This document shows, in pieces, positions 20,622 to 29,682 of a DNA stretch of 64,000 nucleotides. The translations under genes and the position numbers were made by a program. The notes under the pieces were generated by a model. The model did not search any database. It was not told where the DNA came from and saw nothing but the letters and a program-made list of their open reading frames with translations. The stretch lies in contig NZ_CP077062.1 in NCBI RefSeq assembly GCF_019039255.1, forward strand, positions 1,612,001-1,676,000, read 5' to 3'. This stretch comes from Nocardioides panacis (GTDB taxonomy: Bacteria > Actinomycetota > Actinomycetes > Propionibacteriales > Nocardioidaceae). Positions within the stretch are counted from its first letter, which is position 1. Every line of letters starts with the position of its first letter.

Positions 20622-21410
20622 TCAGGCCAGCTCGAAGCTGTCGTCGTCGGGGCTCAGCAGGTGGCTCAGCACCCGGCCCCAGGCACGGTCCGGAGGCAGC
20701 CCGCACCGGACGTGACCGCCCCGCTCGCGGAAGCCGCGCGTGCCCTCGAGGAGGGCCTCGCAGGCGCCGGGGGTGAGCGCGTCGGCCTGGCGCAGGTCCA
20801 GGGCGAGGACCTTCTCCGTGCCGAGGTCCTCGGTCATCCGGTCCAGGGAGCGGGCCAGCAGCGCAGCGTTGGGCGTGCTCAGCAGCCCCTCGACCTGGAT
20901 GACGTGGTCCCGGTGCCGCAGGCTGAGGTCGGAGGCGCAGACCCAGTCCGGGTGCAGGCCGAGCGCGACGGCCAGCTGGTCGCGCCCGGTCGTGCGCCCG
21001 TCGTACTGGCACAGGACGGAGACCCGGCTGCGCCGGCACAGCCGGGCCAGGTCGTGCTCGAGGGCGCGGTAGGCGGCGGGGTCGAGGCGGCGGGCGACCG
21101 CGTCGGCGCGCACCGCCACCCGCACCCCCGCGAACCCCGCGGGGTCCGAGACCCGGCCGTCCCGGCACCCGTGCACGCCCCGGAGGTCCTCCAGCGAGAC
21201 GATCTCCAGTCGACCGTCGCGCCGCGCACGTTCGGCACCGAAGCCGCGGGCGACCAGGTCGGCGGTCAGCGCCTCCGCGCCGCGACCGTCCACGTCGACG
21301 TAGACGAGCAGGTCGTCGGTGGCCACGCCGGCCGCGAACCAGTCCGCGACGTAGCGCATCCGCTCACCCTCCGAGTGGTGCAACAGCAAGATGTGCCCCG
21401 TGCGATGCAT
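20622..21410 (-). CDS. MEDS sensory domain plus STAS domain protein
   Basis: 262 residues. The N-terminal two thirds is a MEDS (DcmR-like sensory) domain: GHILLLHHSEGERMRYVADW, a Walker-free RecA-like fold, with LLVYVDVDGRG and LCQYDGRTTGRDQLAVAL. The C-terminal third is a STAS-like domain (EKVLALDLRQADALTPGACE, RERGGHVRCGLPPD). Such proteins take part in redox or light-stress signalling beside sigma-factor regulators. The ATG at 21410 has AGGTGG 5 bp upstream; a GTG at 21446 is the alternative. It opens a group of stress-type genes. Confidence 0.8.
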   Translation of the reverse strand: MHRTGHILLLHHSEGERMRYVADWFAAGVATDDLLVYVDVDGRGAEALTADLVARGFGAERARRDGRLEIVSLEDLRGVHGCRDGRVSDPAGFAGVRVAVRADAVARRLDPAAYRALEHDLARLCRRSRVSVLCQYDGRTTGRDQLAVALGLHPDWVCASDLSLRHRDHVIQVEGLLSTPNAALLARSLDRMTEDLGTEKVLALDLRQADALTPGACEALLEGTRGFRERGGHVRCGLPPDRAWGRVLSHLLSPDDDSFELA

Positions 21411-21637
21411 CGCCACCACCTGACGCGGCACCCGCACGCGCCGCACCGTTTCCCCCGGACGTCGCAGTCTTCACCGGGCGGCGAACGGGGTCAATCACCC
21501 GTATGCGCGGATTCGCATGGGCCGTGCGCGCGGGGGAGGGCCAAGGTCCTGGCCCGAGGTGACCTCCGCGCCTGGCCCGGTCCCGCCGTCGGCACCACGC
21601 TGGACGGCACCGGAGCCGAGCTCGAGGGAGACCCGCG

Positions 21638-21823
21638 ATGACGACGATGACCGCGCTGCGCCTCACCGACTGGCAGCGCGAGGCCACCCTCCAGGACGTC
21701 AGCGCCGACGTGACGACGTTCCCGTTGGAGGAGGCGCCGGCCGCCGACGCGGGGCCGGCCGCCGGCGAGATCGTGGGACGCCCCGTGATCGTGCCGTTCG
21801 CGCGCTACTCGCCGGACCGATGA
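21638..21823 (+). CDS. Small hypothetical protein coupled to kinase gene
   Basis: 61 residues (MTTMTALRLTDWQREATLQD at the start) with no known domain. GGGAGA precedes the ATG at good spacing. Its stop codon overlaps the start of the following kinase by four bases (ATGA), which argues for a real, translationally coupled gene. Confidence 0.6.
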   Translation: MTTMTALRLTDWQREATLQDVSADVTTFPLEEAPAADAGPAAGEIVGRPVIVPFARYSPDR

Positions 21824-23346
21824 CGTCCGCCCTGCCGGGCCCGTACCTGGTGCTGCGCGAGACGCACTGCGCCGGCCTGCTGCTCGTCGGCGACCGGGCC
21901 CTGAAGTTCAAGAAGCCGGTGGACCTCGGGTTCCTGGACTTCTCCACCCGTCCGCTGCGGGCCGAGGCCTGCCGTCGGGAGGTCGAGCTCAACCAGCGGT
22001 TCTCGCCGGACGTGTACCTCGGCGTCGGGGAGGTGAGCCTGCCCGACGGCACCCGGGAGCCGATCGTGGTCATGCGCCGGATGCCCGACGACCGGCGGCT
22101 CGCGCACCTGGTCACCCGGGGCGTGGACGTGCGGGACGACCTCCGGGCCCTGGCCCGCCGGCTGGCCGCGGTGCACGCCGCCGGCCGGCGCCGCCCGGAG
22201 ATCGACGAGCAGGCCTCGCTGCACCGGCTGCGGGCCAGGTGGGAGGACAGCTTCCGGGTGGTGCGCGCGCACCTCGGCCCGTCCTCGCCGGGCGACGTCG
22301 CCGCCGCCGTCGACGAGGTCGAACGCCTGGCCACCCGGTTCCTGGACGGCCGGCAGGTCCTGTTCGACGGCCGGGTCCGGAGCGGCTGCGCGGTCGACGG
22401 GCACGGCGACCTGATCGCCGACGACGTGTTCTGCCTGCCGGACGGTCCGCGCGCCCTGGACTGCCTGGAGTTCGACGACCGGCTGCGCTTCCTCGACCGC
22501 CTCGACGACGCGTGCTTCCTGGCCATGGACCTCGAGCACCTCGGCGCCCCGGACCTCGGCCTGTTCTTCGTCGACCTCTACGCCGAGTTCTCCGGGGACG
22601 ACGCGCCGCCCGCCCTCGTGCACCACTACATCGCCTACCGCGCGTTCGTCCGGGCGAAGGTGGCGTTCCTGCGCGGGGACCAGGGTGTCGAGACCTCGGC
22701 GGAGATCGCGGCCTACCTCGGGGTCGCGCAGCGTCACCTCGCCGCCGGGGCGGTCACCCTGGTGCTGGTCGGCGGTCCGCCGGGCTCGGGGAAGACGACC
22801 ATCGGCTCGCACGTGGCCGACCGCCTCGGGATGGTCCTGGTCGGCTCCGACCGGGTCCGCAAGGAGCTCGCCGGCCTCGACCCGACCCTTCCGGCGGGGG
22901 CGGGCTTCGGCTCCGGGCTCTACACCGACGCCCACACCCGGCGCACGTACGCCGAGCTGCTGCGCCGGGCGGAGCTGCTGCTGGGGCGCGGCGAGTCCGT
23001 GGTCCTGGACGCCACCTGGACGCACGAGGACGACCGGCGGGCGGCCCGCCTGGCGGCAGAGCGGTCCCGGGCGGACCTCGTCGAGATCCGGTGCGCCACC
23101 GGCCCGGACCTGGCCCGCGAGCGGGTCGAGACCCGCCCCGCCGGACGGGACGCCCGCTCCGACGCGGACGCCGACGTCGCGACCCGTCTGCGCTCGGCGG
23201 CGGACCGATGGCCGGACGCCTGCCTCGTGGACACCTCGGGGCCCCTCGCCGGGTCCGTCGAGGACGCGGTCGCCGCGGTGCGTCCCGCCGGGGTCGTTCC
23301 GCGCCCCGGGCCGCCCCGGCGCCGTACGTTCGTGACGCCCGACTGA
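21820..23346 (+). CDS. Bifunctional APH-like kinase / AAA P-loop protein (Rv2004c type)
   Basis: 508 residues in two parts. Residues 1-330 are an aminoglycoside-phosphotransferase-like domain: LKFKKPVDLGFLDFSTRPLR at the ATP-binding lobe, DGHGDLIADDVFCLPDG as the catalytic loop near 195, and LECLEFDDRL-like DxD following. Residues 310-500 form a P-loop kinase: LVLVGGPPGSGKTTIGSHVA, then GSDRVRKELAG and VVLDATWTHEDDRR. This is the architecture of Mycobacterium tuberculosis Rv2004c, a dormancy-regulon member of unknown substrate. The start overlaps the stop of the small upstream gene. Confidence 0.88.
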   Translation: MTSALPGPYLVLRETHCAGLLLVGDRALKFKKPVDLGFLDFSTRPLRAEACRREVELNQRFSPDVYLGVGEVSLPDGTREPIVVMRRMPDDRRLAHLVTRGVDVRDDLRALARRLAAVHAAGRRRPEIDEQASLHRLRARWEDSFRVVRAHLGPSSPGDVAAAVDEVERLATRFLDGRQVLFDGRVRSGCAVDGHGDLIADDVFCLPDGPRALDCLEFDDRLRFLDRLDDACFLAMDLEHLGAPDLGLFFVDLYAEFSGDDAPPALVHHYIAYRAFVRAKVAFLRGDQGVETSAEIAAYLGVAQRHLAAGAVTLVLVGGPPGSGKTTIGSHVADRLGMVLVGSDRVRKELAGLDPTLPAGAGFGSGLYTDAHTRRTYAELLRRAELLLGRGESVVLDATWTHEDDRRAARLAAERSRADLVEIRCATGPDLARERVETRPAGRDARSDADADVATRLRSAADRWPDACLVDTSGPLAGSVEDAVAAVRPAGVVPRPGPPRRRTFVTPD

Positions 23347-23364
23347 CCCCGACTGACGCCCTGG

Positions 23365-26002
23365 TCAGCCGCGCGCCCGGACCTTCGCGTCCACGCAGAC
23401 CGGCCCGTCGTCGGTCACCATCACCGGGTTCAGGTCGAGCTCCTCGACCTCCGGGTGCTCGAGCACCCACCGCCCGAGCCGGAGGACCAGCTCCACCACG
23501 GCGTCCACGTCCAGCGCCCGACCGCCCCGGAAGCCGGTCACCAACGGCCAGGTCCGCAACGAGGCCAGCGCGGCCGCCACGTCGGCCCGGTCCAGCGGCG
23601 GCATCAGGAACACCTGGTCGTCCCACAGGTCCAGGCGGGTGCCCCCGCTGGCGACCATCACCAGGGGACCGAACGTCGGGTCGCGGGTCACGCCCAGCGC
23701 CAGCTCGGGTCCGGCGACCTGGCGCTGCAGGAGGACCGGGGCGTGCGGGTCCCGCGCCGCCTCCCGGACCGCGCGCACGGCGTCGGTCACCGCGCGGCGG
23801 GTGCGCAACCCGGTGCGGACCTGCCGGGCCTCGGTCTTGTGCACCAGCGCCGGGTCGGCGGACTTGACCGCGAGCGGCAGCCCGAGCCGCCGCACGGCCT
23901 CCGCGACGTCGCGGACGGTCCGGACCACGGCGTACGGCGCGGGCCGGACGCCCGCGGACGCGAGGAGCTCCTCGGCCTGCGCGGCGTCCAGCCACCGGCC
24001 CTCGCCCGATCCCGCGGACGACGCCGCGCGGTCCTCGGCGCCGACCGCCTCGGCGCGCAGCCGGACCCGCTCCGGGGCCGAGCGGAGCCAGGCGGCGTGC
24101 CGCTGCGCGTGGCCGAAGGACCGCACCGCGGCGTCCACGCTGCGGAACCGCGTCGCGCGCCGGCCGGGAGCGGGGGTCGACGTCCCGACGACGACGCTCA
24201 GGTACGGCAGCCCCGGCGCCTGGTCGAGGGCCGCCTCGAGCGCGGCCAGCGCCCCGTCGGTGTCGGTGACGGCGGTCGACGCGGTGATGACGAGCAGCGC
24301 GTCGACCTCGCCACTGCCGGCCAGGCAGGCGGCCGCCCGGCCGAAGCTCTCCGGCCCGGCGCCCGCACCGAGGTCCACCGGGTTGGCCACGCCGGCGGCA
24401 CCCGTCGCCACCGCCTCGAGGCGGCCCCGGGCGGCACCGGACAGGCCGGGGATCTCCACGCCCACGCGCTGGGCCGCGTCCGCGGCCAGGATCCCGAGCC
24501 CCCCCGGCGTTGCTCAGGACCCCGAGGCGGGGCCCCTGAGGGAGGGGCTGCTCGGTGAGCAGCGCCGCGGTGTCCACCAGGTCCTCGAGGTCCTCGACGG
24601 CGATCACCCCGGCGGCCTGGTACAGCGCCTGGAGCGCCCGGCTCGGGGTCGCGTGCGCCGCGGTGTGCGAGAGGCCTGCGCGGTGCCCGGCCGCCGAGCT
24701 CCCGCCGAAGACCACCAGGAGCGGCCGGGTCCGGCTGAACGAGGCGGCCAGCCGGGAGAAGGTCCGCGGGTCGTGGAACGACTCGAGGTACAGCGCAGCG
24801 GCCCGCACGTCCGGGTCGTCGTGCCACGCGGACAGCAGGTCGTTGCCCGACACGTCGGCCTTGTTGCCCAGCGACACGAAGGCGGCCACGCCCAGCCCCC
24901 GGTCCCGGGCGGCGTCCAGCAGGGCGACGCCGACGCCGCCGGACTGCGAGCCCACCGCCAGCGTCCCCGGTGCCGGCCGGACCGCCCCGAAGGTGGCGTC
25001 CAGCCGGGTGCCGCGCAGGTTGCTCAGCAGCCCGAAGCAGTTCGGCCCGACCAGGCGCATGTCGTGCGCCCGGGCCACCGCGGCCAGCCGCTGCTCCACC
25101 GCGGCGCCGCTCGCCCCGGTCTCGGCCAGGCCGGAGGTCAGCACCACGCACGTCCGGGCGTCCCGCTCCGCCAGCTGCCGCACCGTCACCTCGACCTCGT
25201 CGTGCGGCACCGCGACCACCGCCAGGTCGAGGCCGGTGGGGAGGCCGTCCACCGCGGGCACGCAGGAGACGCCCTCGACCGACAGCCCGGCCCGCCCGAC
25301 CGCGAAGACCGTGCCCGCGTAGCCGCCGCCCAGCAGGTTCTCGACCACCTCCCGGCCGACCCCGCCGCGCCGGCGGCTCACCCCGACGACGCCGATCGAG
25401 CGCGGCTCGAGCATCGGCCGCAGCGACGCGGCGCGGGCGTGCCGGTGCCGGGCGTCGGCCGCCTCGATCGCGGCGACGCCCAGCGTCAGGTCCAGGGAGA
25501 GCGAGAGCACCTCGTGGTCGCGCTGCTCGACCAGCCCGAACCCGAGGTCGTGGAACACGCGCAGCATCGCGCCGTTCTCGGCGAGCACCTCGGCGGTGAA
25601 CCGGTGCGTGCCCCGCGCCCGGGCGTCGTACGCCAGCCGCTCCAGCAGCACCGACCCGATCCCGACGCCGTGCAGGGACTCCTCGACCAGCAGCGCCACC
25701 TCGGCGTCCCCGCCCGGTACGTCGATCGTCGTCGCGACGCCGACCAGGTCACCCCGGCGCAGCGCCACCAGGGAGTGGGTCGCCGTGCCCGGCTCGCTGA
25801 TGCCGTCGACGAAGGACTGCGCCGCGGCGCGGTTGCCGGAGAAGAACCGCTTGTAGATGCTGTCGTCGCTGGCCCGCGCGTGCAAGGCGCGCAGAGCCGC
25901 GCGGTCGCCGGGGACCAGCGGCCTGACCACGATCGTGGTGCCGTCGGCCAGCAGGGCCGCGACGCCCTCGTCCAGGGTCCCCCGGGGCGCGGCCACGGTC
26001 AC
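23365..26002 (-). CDS. GNAT acetyltransferase / NDP-forming acyl-CoA ligase fusion (frameshifted)
   Basis: About 878 residues if joined. Residues 1-170 are a GNAT domain (YKRFFSGNRAAAQSFVDGIS, HGVGIGSVLLERLAYDARAR). Next come a CoA-binding domain (RSIGVVGVSRRRGGVGREV) and a succinyl-CoA-ligase-like region with GSQSGGVGVALLDAARDRGL. The C-terminus is an ATP-grasp domain (LPLAVKSADPALVHKTEARQ, ending VCVDAKVRARG). A run of seven C at 24499-24505 breaks the frame; removing one restores VLSNAGGLGILAADAAQ. Relatives either form acyl-CoA with ADP or acetylate acyl-CoA synthetases under redox or cyclic AMP control. GTG start overlaps the USP stop (GTGA), so the two are co-translated. Confidence 0.87.
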
Positions 26003-26472
26003 GCGCGGGCGGAGGCGTGGGAGCTCGGGTCACCGCTCGCCGGCCCGGCGGGTGGGTCCGGCAGCGGCACCAGGACGACCGGGCAGCCGGCGGACCGCTC
26101 GCAGAGGGCGGCCAGCGGCGAGGGGGGCGACCCCTGGCCGGCCCGGTTGCCCAGCACGAGCAGCGCGGCGTCCCGGGAGAGCCGCAGCAACGCGTCGCCG
26201 GGGGAGTCGGGGGCGACCACCAGGTGCGTCCGCCACGGCAAGGCGGCGCACTCCGACAGGGCGTCGCGCACCCAGTGGGTGGCCCAGGACCGGGCCACCG
26301 ACTCCCGGGTGGCGGCCAGGCCGCGCGGGGCGCCCTCGGTCGGCTCCGGCTCGTAGGCGTGCACCACGACCAGCGGCGCCTGCGTCCGCTGACTCTCCCA
26401 GGCGGCCCAGCGCAGAGCCTCGGCGGCGGCGTCCGTGCTCTCGATCCCCACCACGATCGGTGCGTGCGGCAT
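25999..26472 (-). CDS. Universal stress protein
   Basis: 157-residue single-domain UspA-family protein, starting IVVGIESTDAAAEALRWAAW. The C-terminal ATP-binding stretch is divergent: LLVLGNRAGQGSPPSPLAAL replaces the standard GxxGxxxxxxGS, although ERSAGCPVVLVP follows normally. It is the first gene of a two-gene unit with the GNAT/acyl-CoA ligase, a pairing that fits regulation of acyl-CoA metabolism under stress (inference). Confidence 0.85.
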   Translation of the reverse strand: MPHAPIVVGIESTDAAAEALRWAAWESQRTQAPLVVVHAYEPEPTEGAPRGLAATRESVARSWATHWVRDALSECAALPWRTHLVVAPDSPGDALLRLSRDAALLVLGNRAGQGSPPSPLAALCERSAGCPVVLVPLPDPPAGPASGDPSSHASARA

Positions 26473-26644
26473 GGCTCATCCTTCCCTCGGGCGTCCTGTC
26501 CGACCACGATGCGCCCGCCCTGCCGGGGTGCCCACCGTCGAGGGTCAGCACCGGTGAGGACGAAGGTCCCGTTCGTCCTCCGCGGATGAGGCCGGGAGGG
26601 CTCCGGGCCAGCAGGCTGGGCCGGGCACCGAGAGAGGAGCCACC

Positions 26645-26938
26645 ATGGGGTGCATCTTCGTCCTGATCGCCGGCCTGTTCCCCCGCCTGGCGCTGTTCAT
26701 CGTCTGGGTGGCCCGGCCCAAGATGGTGGACGCCGCCTTCGACACGTGGATCTGGCCGCTGCTCGGATTCCTCTTCCTGCCCTTCGCGACCCTGATGTAC
26801 GTGATCCTCTGGAGATCTGGCGGGCTCTCGGGCTGGGACTGGTTCTGGGTCGCGCTGGCCGCGTTCCTCGACCTCGTCCACTGGGGGAGCAGCTGGACGC
26901 AGCGGCGGACGGTGCCGGGCTACCCGGCGACCGCCTAG
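26645..26938 (+). CDS. Small membrane protein
   Basis: 97 residues with three hydrophobic segments (IFVLIAGLFPRLALFIVWVA, WIWPLLGFLFLPFATLMYVI, WDWFWVALAAFLDLVHWGS). It resembles a widespread actinobacterial family of small integral membrane proteins without assigned function. AGGAG lies 6 bp before the ATG. Confidence 0.75.
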   Translation: MGCIFVLIAGLFPRLALFIVWVARPKMVDAAFDTWIWPLLGFLFLPFATLMYVILWRSGGLSGWDWFWVALAAFLDLVHWGSSWTQRRTVPGYPATA

Positions 26939-26948
26939 GGACGCCGCC

Positions 26949-27122
26949 TCAGGCGACCCGCCGCAGCCGCCAGCCCGAGCACGCGGAGCACTTCTCGGCG
27001 AGGTAGAACAGGCCGTCGCGCGACTTCGCGTGCGCGATCGCCCGCGCGTCCAGGTTGTTGGCGTAGAACGTGTGCACCCCGGGGGAGCACTGGGCCGTCG
27101 TCCGGCCCGTCGTGGTTGTCAC
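26949..27122 (-). CDS. Small protein with a C-terminal CxxC
   Basis: 57 residues starting at GTG 27122 with AAGGAG 9 bp upstream. The sequence contains GVHTFYANNLDARAIAHAKS and EKCSACSGWRLRRVA. The CSAC pair near the end, with one other Cys, could bind metal. Function unknown; convergent with the membrane protein gene. Confidence 0.6.
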   Translation of the reverse strand: MTTTTGRTTAQCSPGVHTFYANNLDARAIAHAKSRDGLFYLAEKCSACSGWRLRRVA

Positions 27123-27223
27123 CGGTCGGTCTCCTTGTCGCACGAGCCCCGTGCCCCAGAGTTGCCCGATGGCGGGAGTCGAAACTAGGCGGTCCGCTCC
27201 CGACCACGCCCCGGCCCGCGGGG

Positions 27224-28111
27224 TCAGCCGCGACCGAGGAACTCCCGCAGCGCCGCGAGGGTGTCCTCGGGCGCCTCCTCGGCGAGGAAGTGGCCGCCCG
27301 GCAGCGCCTGCCCACGGACGTCCGCGGCGTACCCGCGCCACACCTCCAGGACGTCGTACGCCCGCCCGACGAAGCCCTCGCCGCCCCAGAGCACCAGCGC
27401 GGGGCACTCCACCCGCAGGCCCGCCGCGGCGTCCGCCTCGTCGTGCTCGAGGTCGATCGAGGCGCCGGCGCGGTAGTCCTCGCAGCTCGCCCGGACCACC
27501 TCCGGGTCGGCGAAGCACCGCACGTACTCCTCGACCGCCGCGGGGTCGAAGGCCTCGGTCCCGCTGCCGGCCGACCACTGGGCCAGCTTGCGACGCAGGA
27601 AGTAGCCCGGGTCGCCGCCGATCAGCCGCTCGGGCAGGTCGGGCTCCTGGGCGAGGAAGAACCAGTGGTAGTAGGCCTGCGCCAGGGCCCGGTCGACGTG
27701 ACCGAACACGTGCCGGGTCGGCACGATGTCGAGCAGCGCCACCCGGGTCACCGCCTCGGGCCGGTCCAGGCACAGCCGGTGGGCGACCCGGGCACCCCGG
27801 TCGTGGCCGACGACGGCGAAGCTGTCGAAGCCGAGCGCGCGCATCAGACCGACCTGGTCCTCGGCCATCACCCGCTTGGAGTACGACGCGTGGTCGGCGC
27901 TCGACGCAGGCCGCGAGGAGTCGCCGTACCCACGCAGGTCGGAGAGCACCACGGTGTGCCGGTCGGTCAGCCCCGGGGCCACCCGGTGCCACATCAGATG
28001 GGTCTGCGGGTAGCCGTGCAGCAGCAGCACCGGCGGGCCGTCCCCGGCCACCGCGGCGTGGATCCGCGTCCCGGCGACGTCGACGTCCTGGTCTTCGAAG
28101 GTCTCGAGCAC
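27224..28111 (-). CDS. Alpha/beta hydrolase, haloacetate dehalogenase-like
   Basis: 295-residue alpha/beta hydrolase. Residues that define fluoroacetate/haloacetate dehalogenases can be read off. HGYPQTHLMWHRVAP forms the oxyanion-hole loop and DLRGYGDS follows. The nucleophile motif GHDRGARVAHR has Asp with the two carboxylate-binding Arg (D-R-G-A-R). The cap segment YYHWFFLAQ holds the His/Trp of the halide pocket and DYRAGA the third halide ligand Tyr. Catalytic His is in LPGGHFLAEE near 275. It would release halide from short 2-haloacids; an epoxide hydrolase is less likely because of the HW and DRGAR residues. Stand-alone gene. Confidence 0.83.
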   Translation of the reverse strand: MLETFEDQDVDVAGTRIHAAVAGDGPPVLLLHGYPQTHLMWHRVAPGLTDRHTVVLSDLRGYGDSSRPASSADHASYSKRVMAEDQVGLMRALGFDSFAVVGHDRGARVAHRLCLDRPEAVTRVALLDIVPTRHVFGHVDRALAQAYYHWFFLAQEPDLPERLIGGDPGYFLRRKLAQWSAGSGTEAFDPAAVEEYVRCFADPEVVRASCEDYRAGASIDLEHDEADAAAGLRVECPALVLWGGEGFVGRAYDVLEVWRGYAADVRGQALPGGHFLAEEAPEDTLAALREFLGRG

Positions 28112-28146
28112 GGGTCCTGCCTACCACCCTGGCGGACCAGCCACGG

Positions 28147-28648
28147 TCACGGTCCGGAGCCGGCCGCCTCGGTTCGCGGGATCCAGTCGTAGATCACCGC
28201 CGTGCGCAGCACCAGGTCCTGCACCGACCGCTGGGTCCGGCTCACCGCGCACCACAGCAGGCCGATCGGGAGCACCGCGCAGAACACCGCCCGGACGAAC
28301 GCGGTCAGGAAGTGCAGCCGTCGCCCCCGACGGGTCACCACCCGGAGCCCCATGACGTGACACCCGTAGGTGCGCCCGACGGTCGACCAGGCGACGGTCG
28401 CGTAGAGCACGTAGGTCACCAGCGCGCTCGTCACGGAGAGCAGGGCACCGACCTCGATGACCTGGAACCCGCGCGGGTTGAGCACGAACACCAGCCCGTT
28501 CACGGCCGCGTACGCCGCCACCAGCAGCGCCACCACGACCCCGGCGTCCACGACGTTCGCGACCACCCGGGTGACCACGCCGGCCCGGTGTCCCTGGTAC
28601 GGCCGCGCCTCGCGCGGGACGGGGGAGACGCCCTCCCCCCTCTCTCAT
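28147..28648 (-). CDS. RDD family membrane protein (frameshift near start)
   Basis: About 166 residues if joined. The RDD domain begins YQGHRAGVVTRVVANVVDAG and has three hydrophobic segments, ending SVQDLVLRTAVIYDW. The frame has no usable start between an upstream in-frame TGA and residue 25. Removing one base from six C at 28635-28640 links it to the ATG at 28648 (MREGEGVSPV), which overlaps the stop of the preceding repeat-protein gene as ATGA. That overlap supports the joined reading. Function of RDD proteins is mostly transport or unknown. Confidence 0.75.
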
Positions 28649-29388
28649 GAACGTGTCGTCGCTCCAGGGTCAGGTTGCTGCGGGACGCCCGACGCGGTCC
28701 GGCCGCGCCTGAGCCGGAGCCGGTCGATCGCCCGGCCGACCGCCTCGTCGCCGGAGATGCTCTGCATCCGGACACCGCGGACCGCCTCGGAGGCCACCGA
28801 GCCGGTCGACTCGCGGATGATCTCGGGGAGGTCGACCTCGGCGATCACGTTCTCGGCGATGCCGACCAGGTCGAGCCGGTCGATCACCGCGTCCAGGTCG
28901 AGCCGCTCCACCACGGCGTCCAGGTCGAGCCGCCGGGCCACCGCGTCGACGTCGAGCCGGGCGGCCGCCGCGTCGAGGTCGACGGCCGCGACCAGGACGT
29001 CGAGGTCCACGCGCTCGCGCACGATCTCGTTGAGGTCGAGGCGGTTCACCACCGCGTCGATGTCCACCTCGGCCACGACGCTGTCCAGGTCGACGTACCG
29101 CTTGACGAGGTCGGTCAGGTCGATCCGCCGCAGCACCGCCGCCGCGACGGCCGGGACCACGACGTCCAGCACGTCCGAGATGTCCTGCGCCAGCTCGTCG
29201 CGTCGTTCCTCGCCGCGTCGCACCAGCGCGGAGAGCCAGGTCCGCGGCTGGTAGCGCGGGTCCAGCAGCGGTGGGCTGAGCACCAGCCTCGCCACCGGCC
29301 GCGTCACCGCGCCTGCGCGGTGGCCCAGTCCGGCGGCCCGCGACCGGGCCGTCTCCGACAGGTTCCTCAGCTGCTCTGCTCCGTCCAC
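28645..29388 (-). CDS. Repeat protein with periodic D-x-D-A-V-V units
   Basis: About 247 residues from GTG 29388. Residues 75-190 are short imperfect repeats of about ten residues built on (L/V)D(L/V)DAVV, for example RLDLDAVVERLDLDAVIDRL. The repeated acidic/hydrophobic pattern suggests a solenoid or stacked helices. The N-terminus contains SPPLLDPRYQPRTWLSALVR and has no clear signal peptide. Its stop overlaps the start of the RDD membrane protein, so the two likely work together at the membrane. No function is recognised. The start is uncertain since the frame is open to 29703. Confidence 0.65.
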   Translation of the reverse strand: MDGAEQLRNLSETARSRAAGLGHRAGAVTRPVARLVLSPPLLDPRYQPRTWLSALVRRGEERRDELAQDISDVLDVVVPAVAAAVLRRIDLTDLVKRYVDLDSVVAEVDIDAVVNRLDLNEIVRERVDLDVLVAAVDLDAAAARLDVDAVARRLDLDAVVERLDLDAVIDRLDLVGIAENVIAEVDLPEIIRESTGSVASEAVRGVRMQSISGDEAVGRAIDRLRLRRGRTASGVPQQPDPGATTRS

Positions 29389-29514
29389 GGACCCAGGGTC
29401 GAGGAGTCCGCGGCCGGCTGCATCATCCCGGGCGGACGGGACCGCGCCGTGTCCCGCGCCGTCGAGCCGCCCCTCCCTGGACTGTGACCCCCAGGTGGGG
29501 CCACGCTCATAGGC

Positions 29515-29682
29515 ATGAGCCGTGCCCGTGTCCTCCTCTGTCGGCTGGGACTGCATCACTGGGTCGATGCGCACACCGACGAAGGGGACCGGTACGCGCT
29601 GTGCACGAAGTGCGGCAAGGACGACTACCGCGGCCGGACGGCCCCGGACGAGGGTCCGAACTGGCCCGGCAAGCAGTGGTGA
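29515..29682 (+). CDS. Small CxxC protein
   Basis: 55 residues: MSRARVLLCRLGLHHWVDAH, then YALCTKCGKDDYRG and a Trp-rich end. The CTKC pair with an upstream Cys and His looks like a small zinc-ribbon. Its stop overlaps the start of the following lipoprotein gene (GTGA). Confidence 0.6.
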   Translation: MSRARVLLCRLGLHHWVDAHTDEGDRYALCTKCGKDDYRGRTAPDEGPNWPGKQW

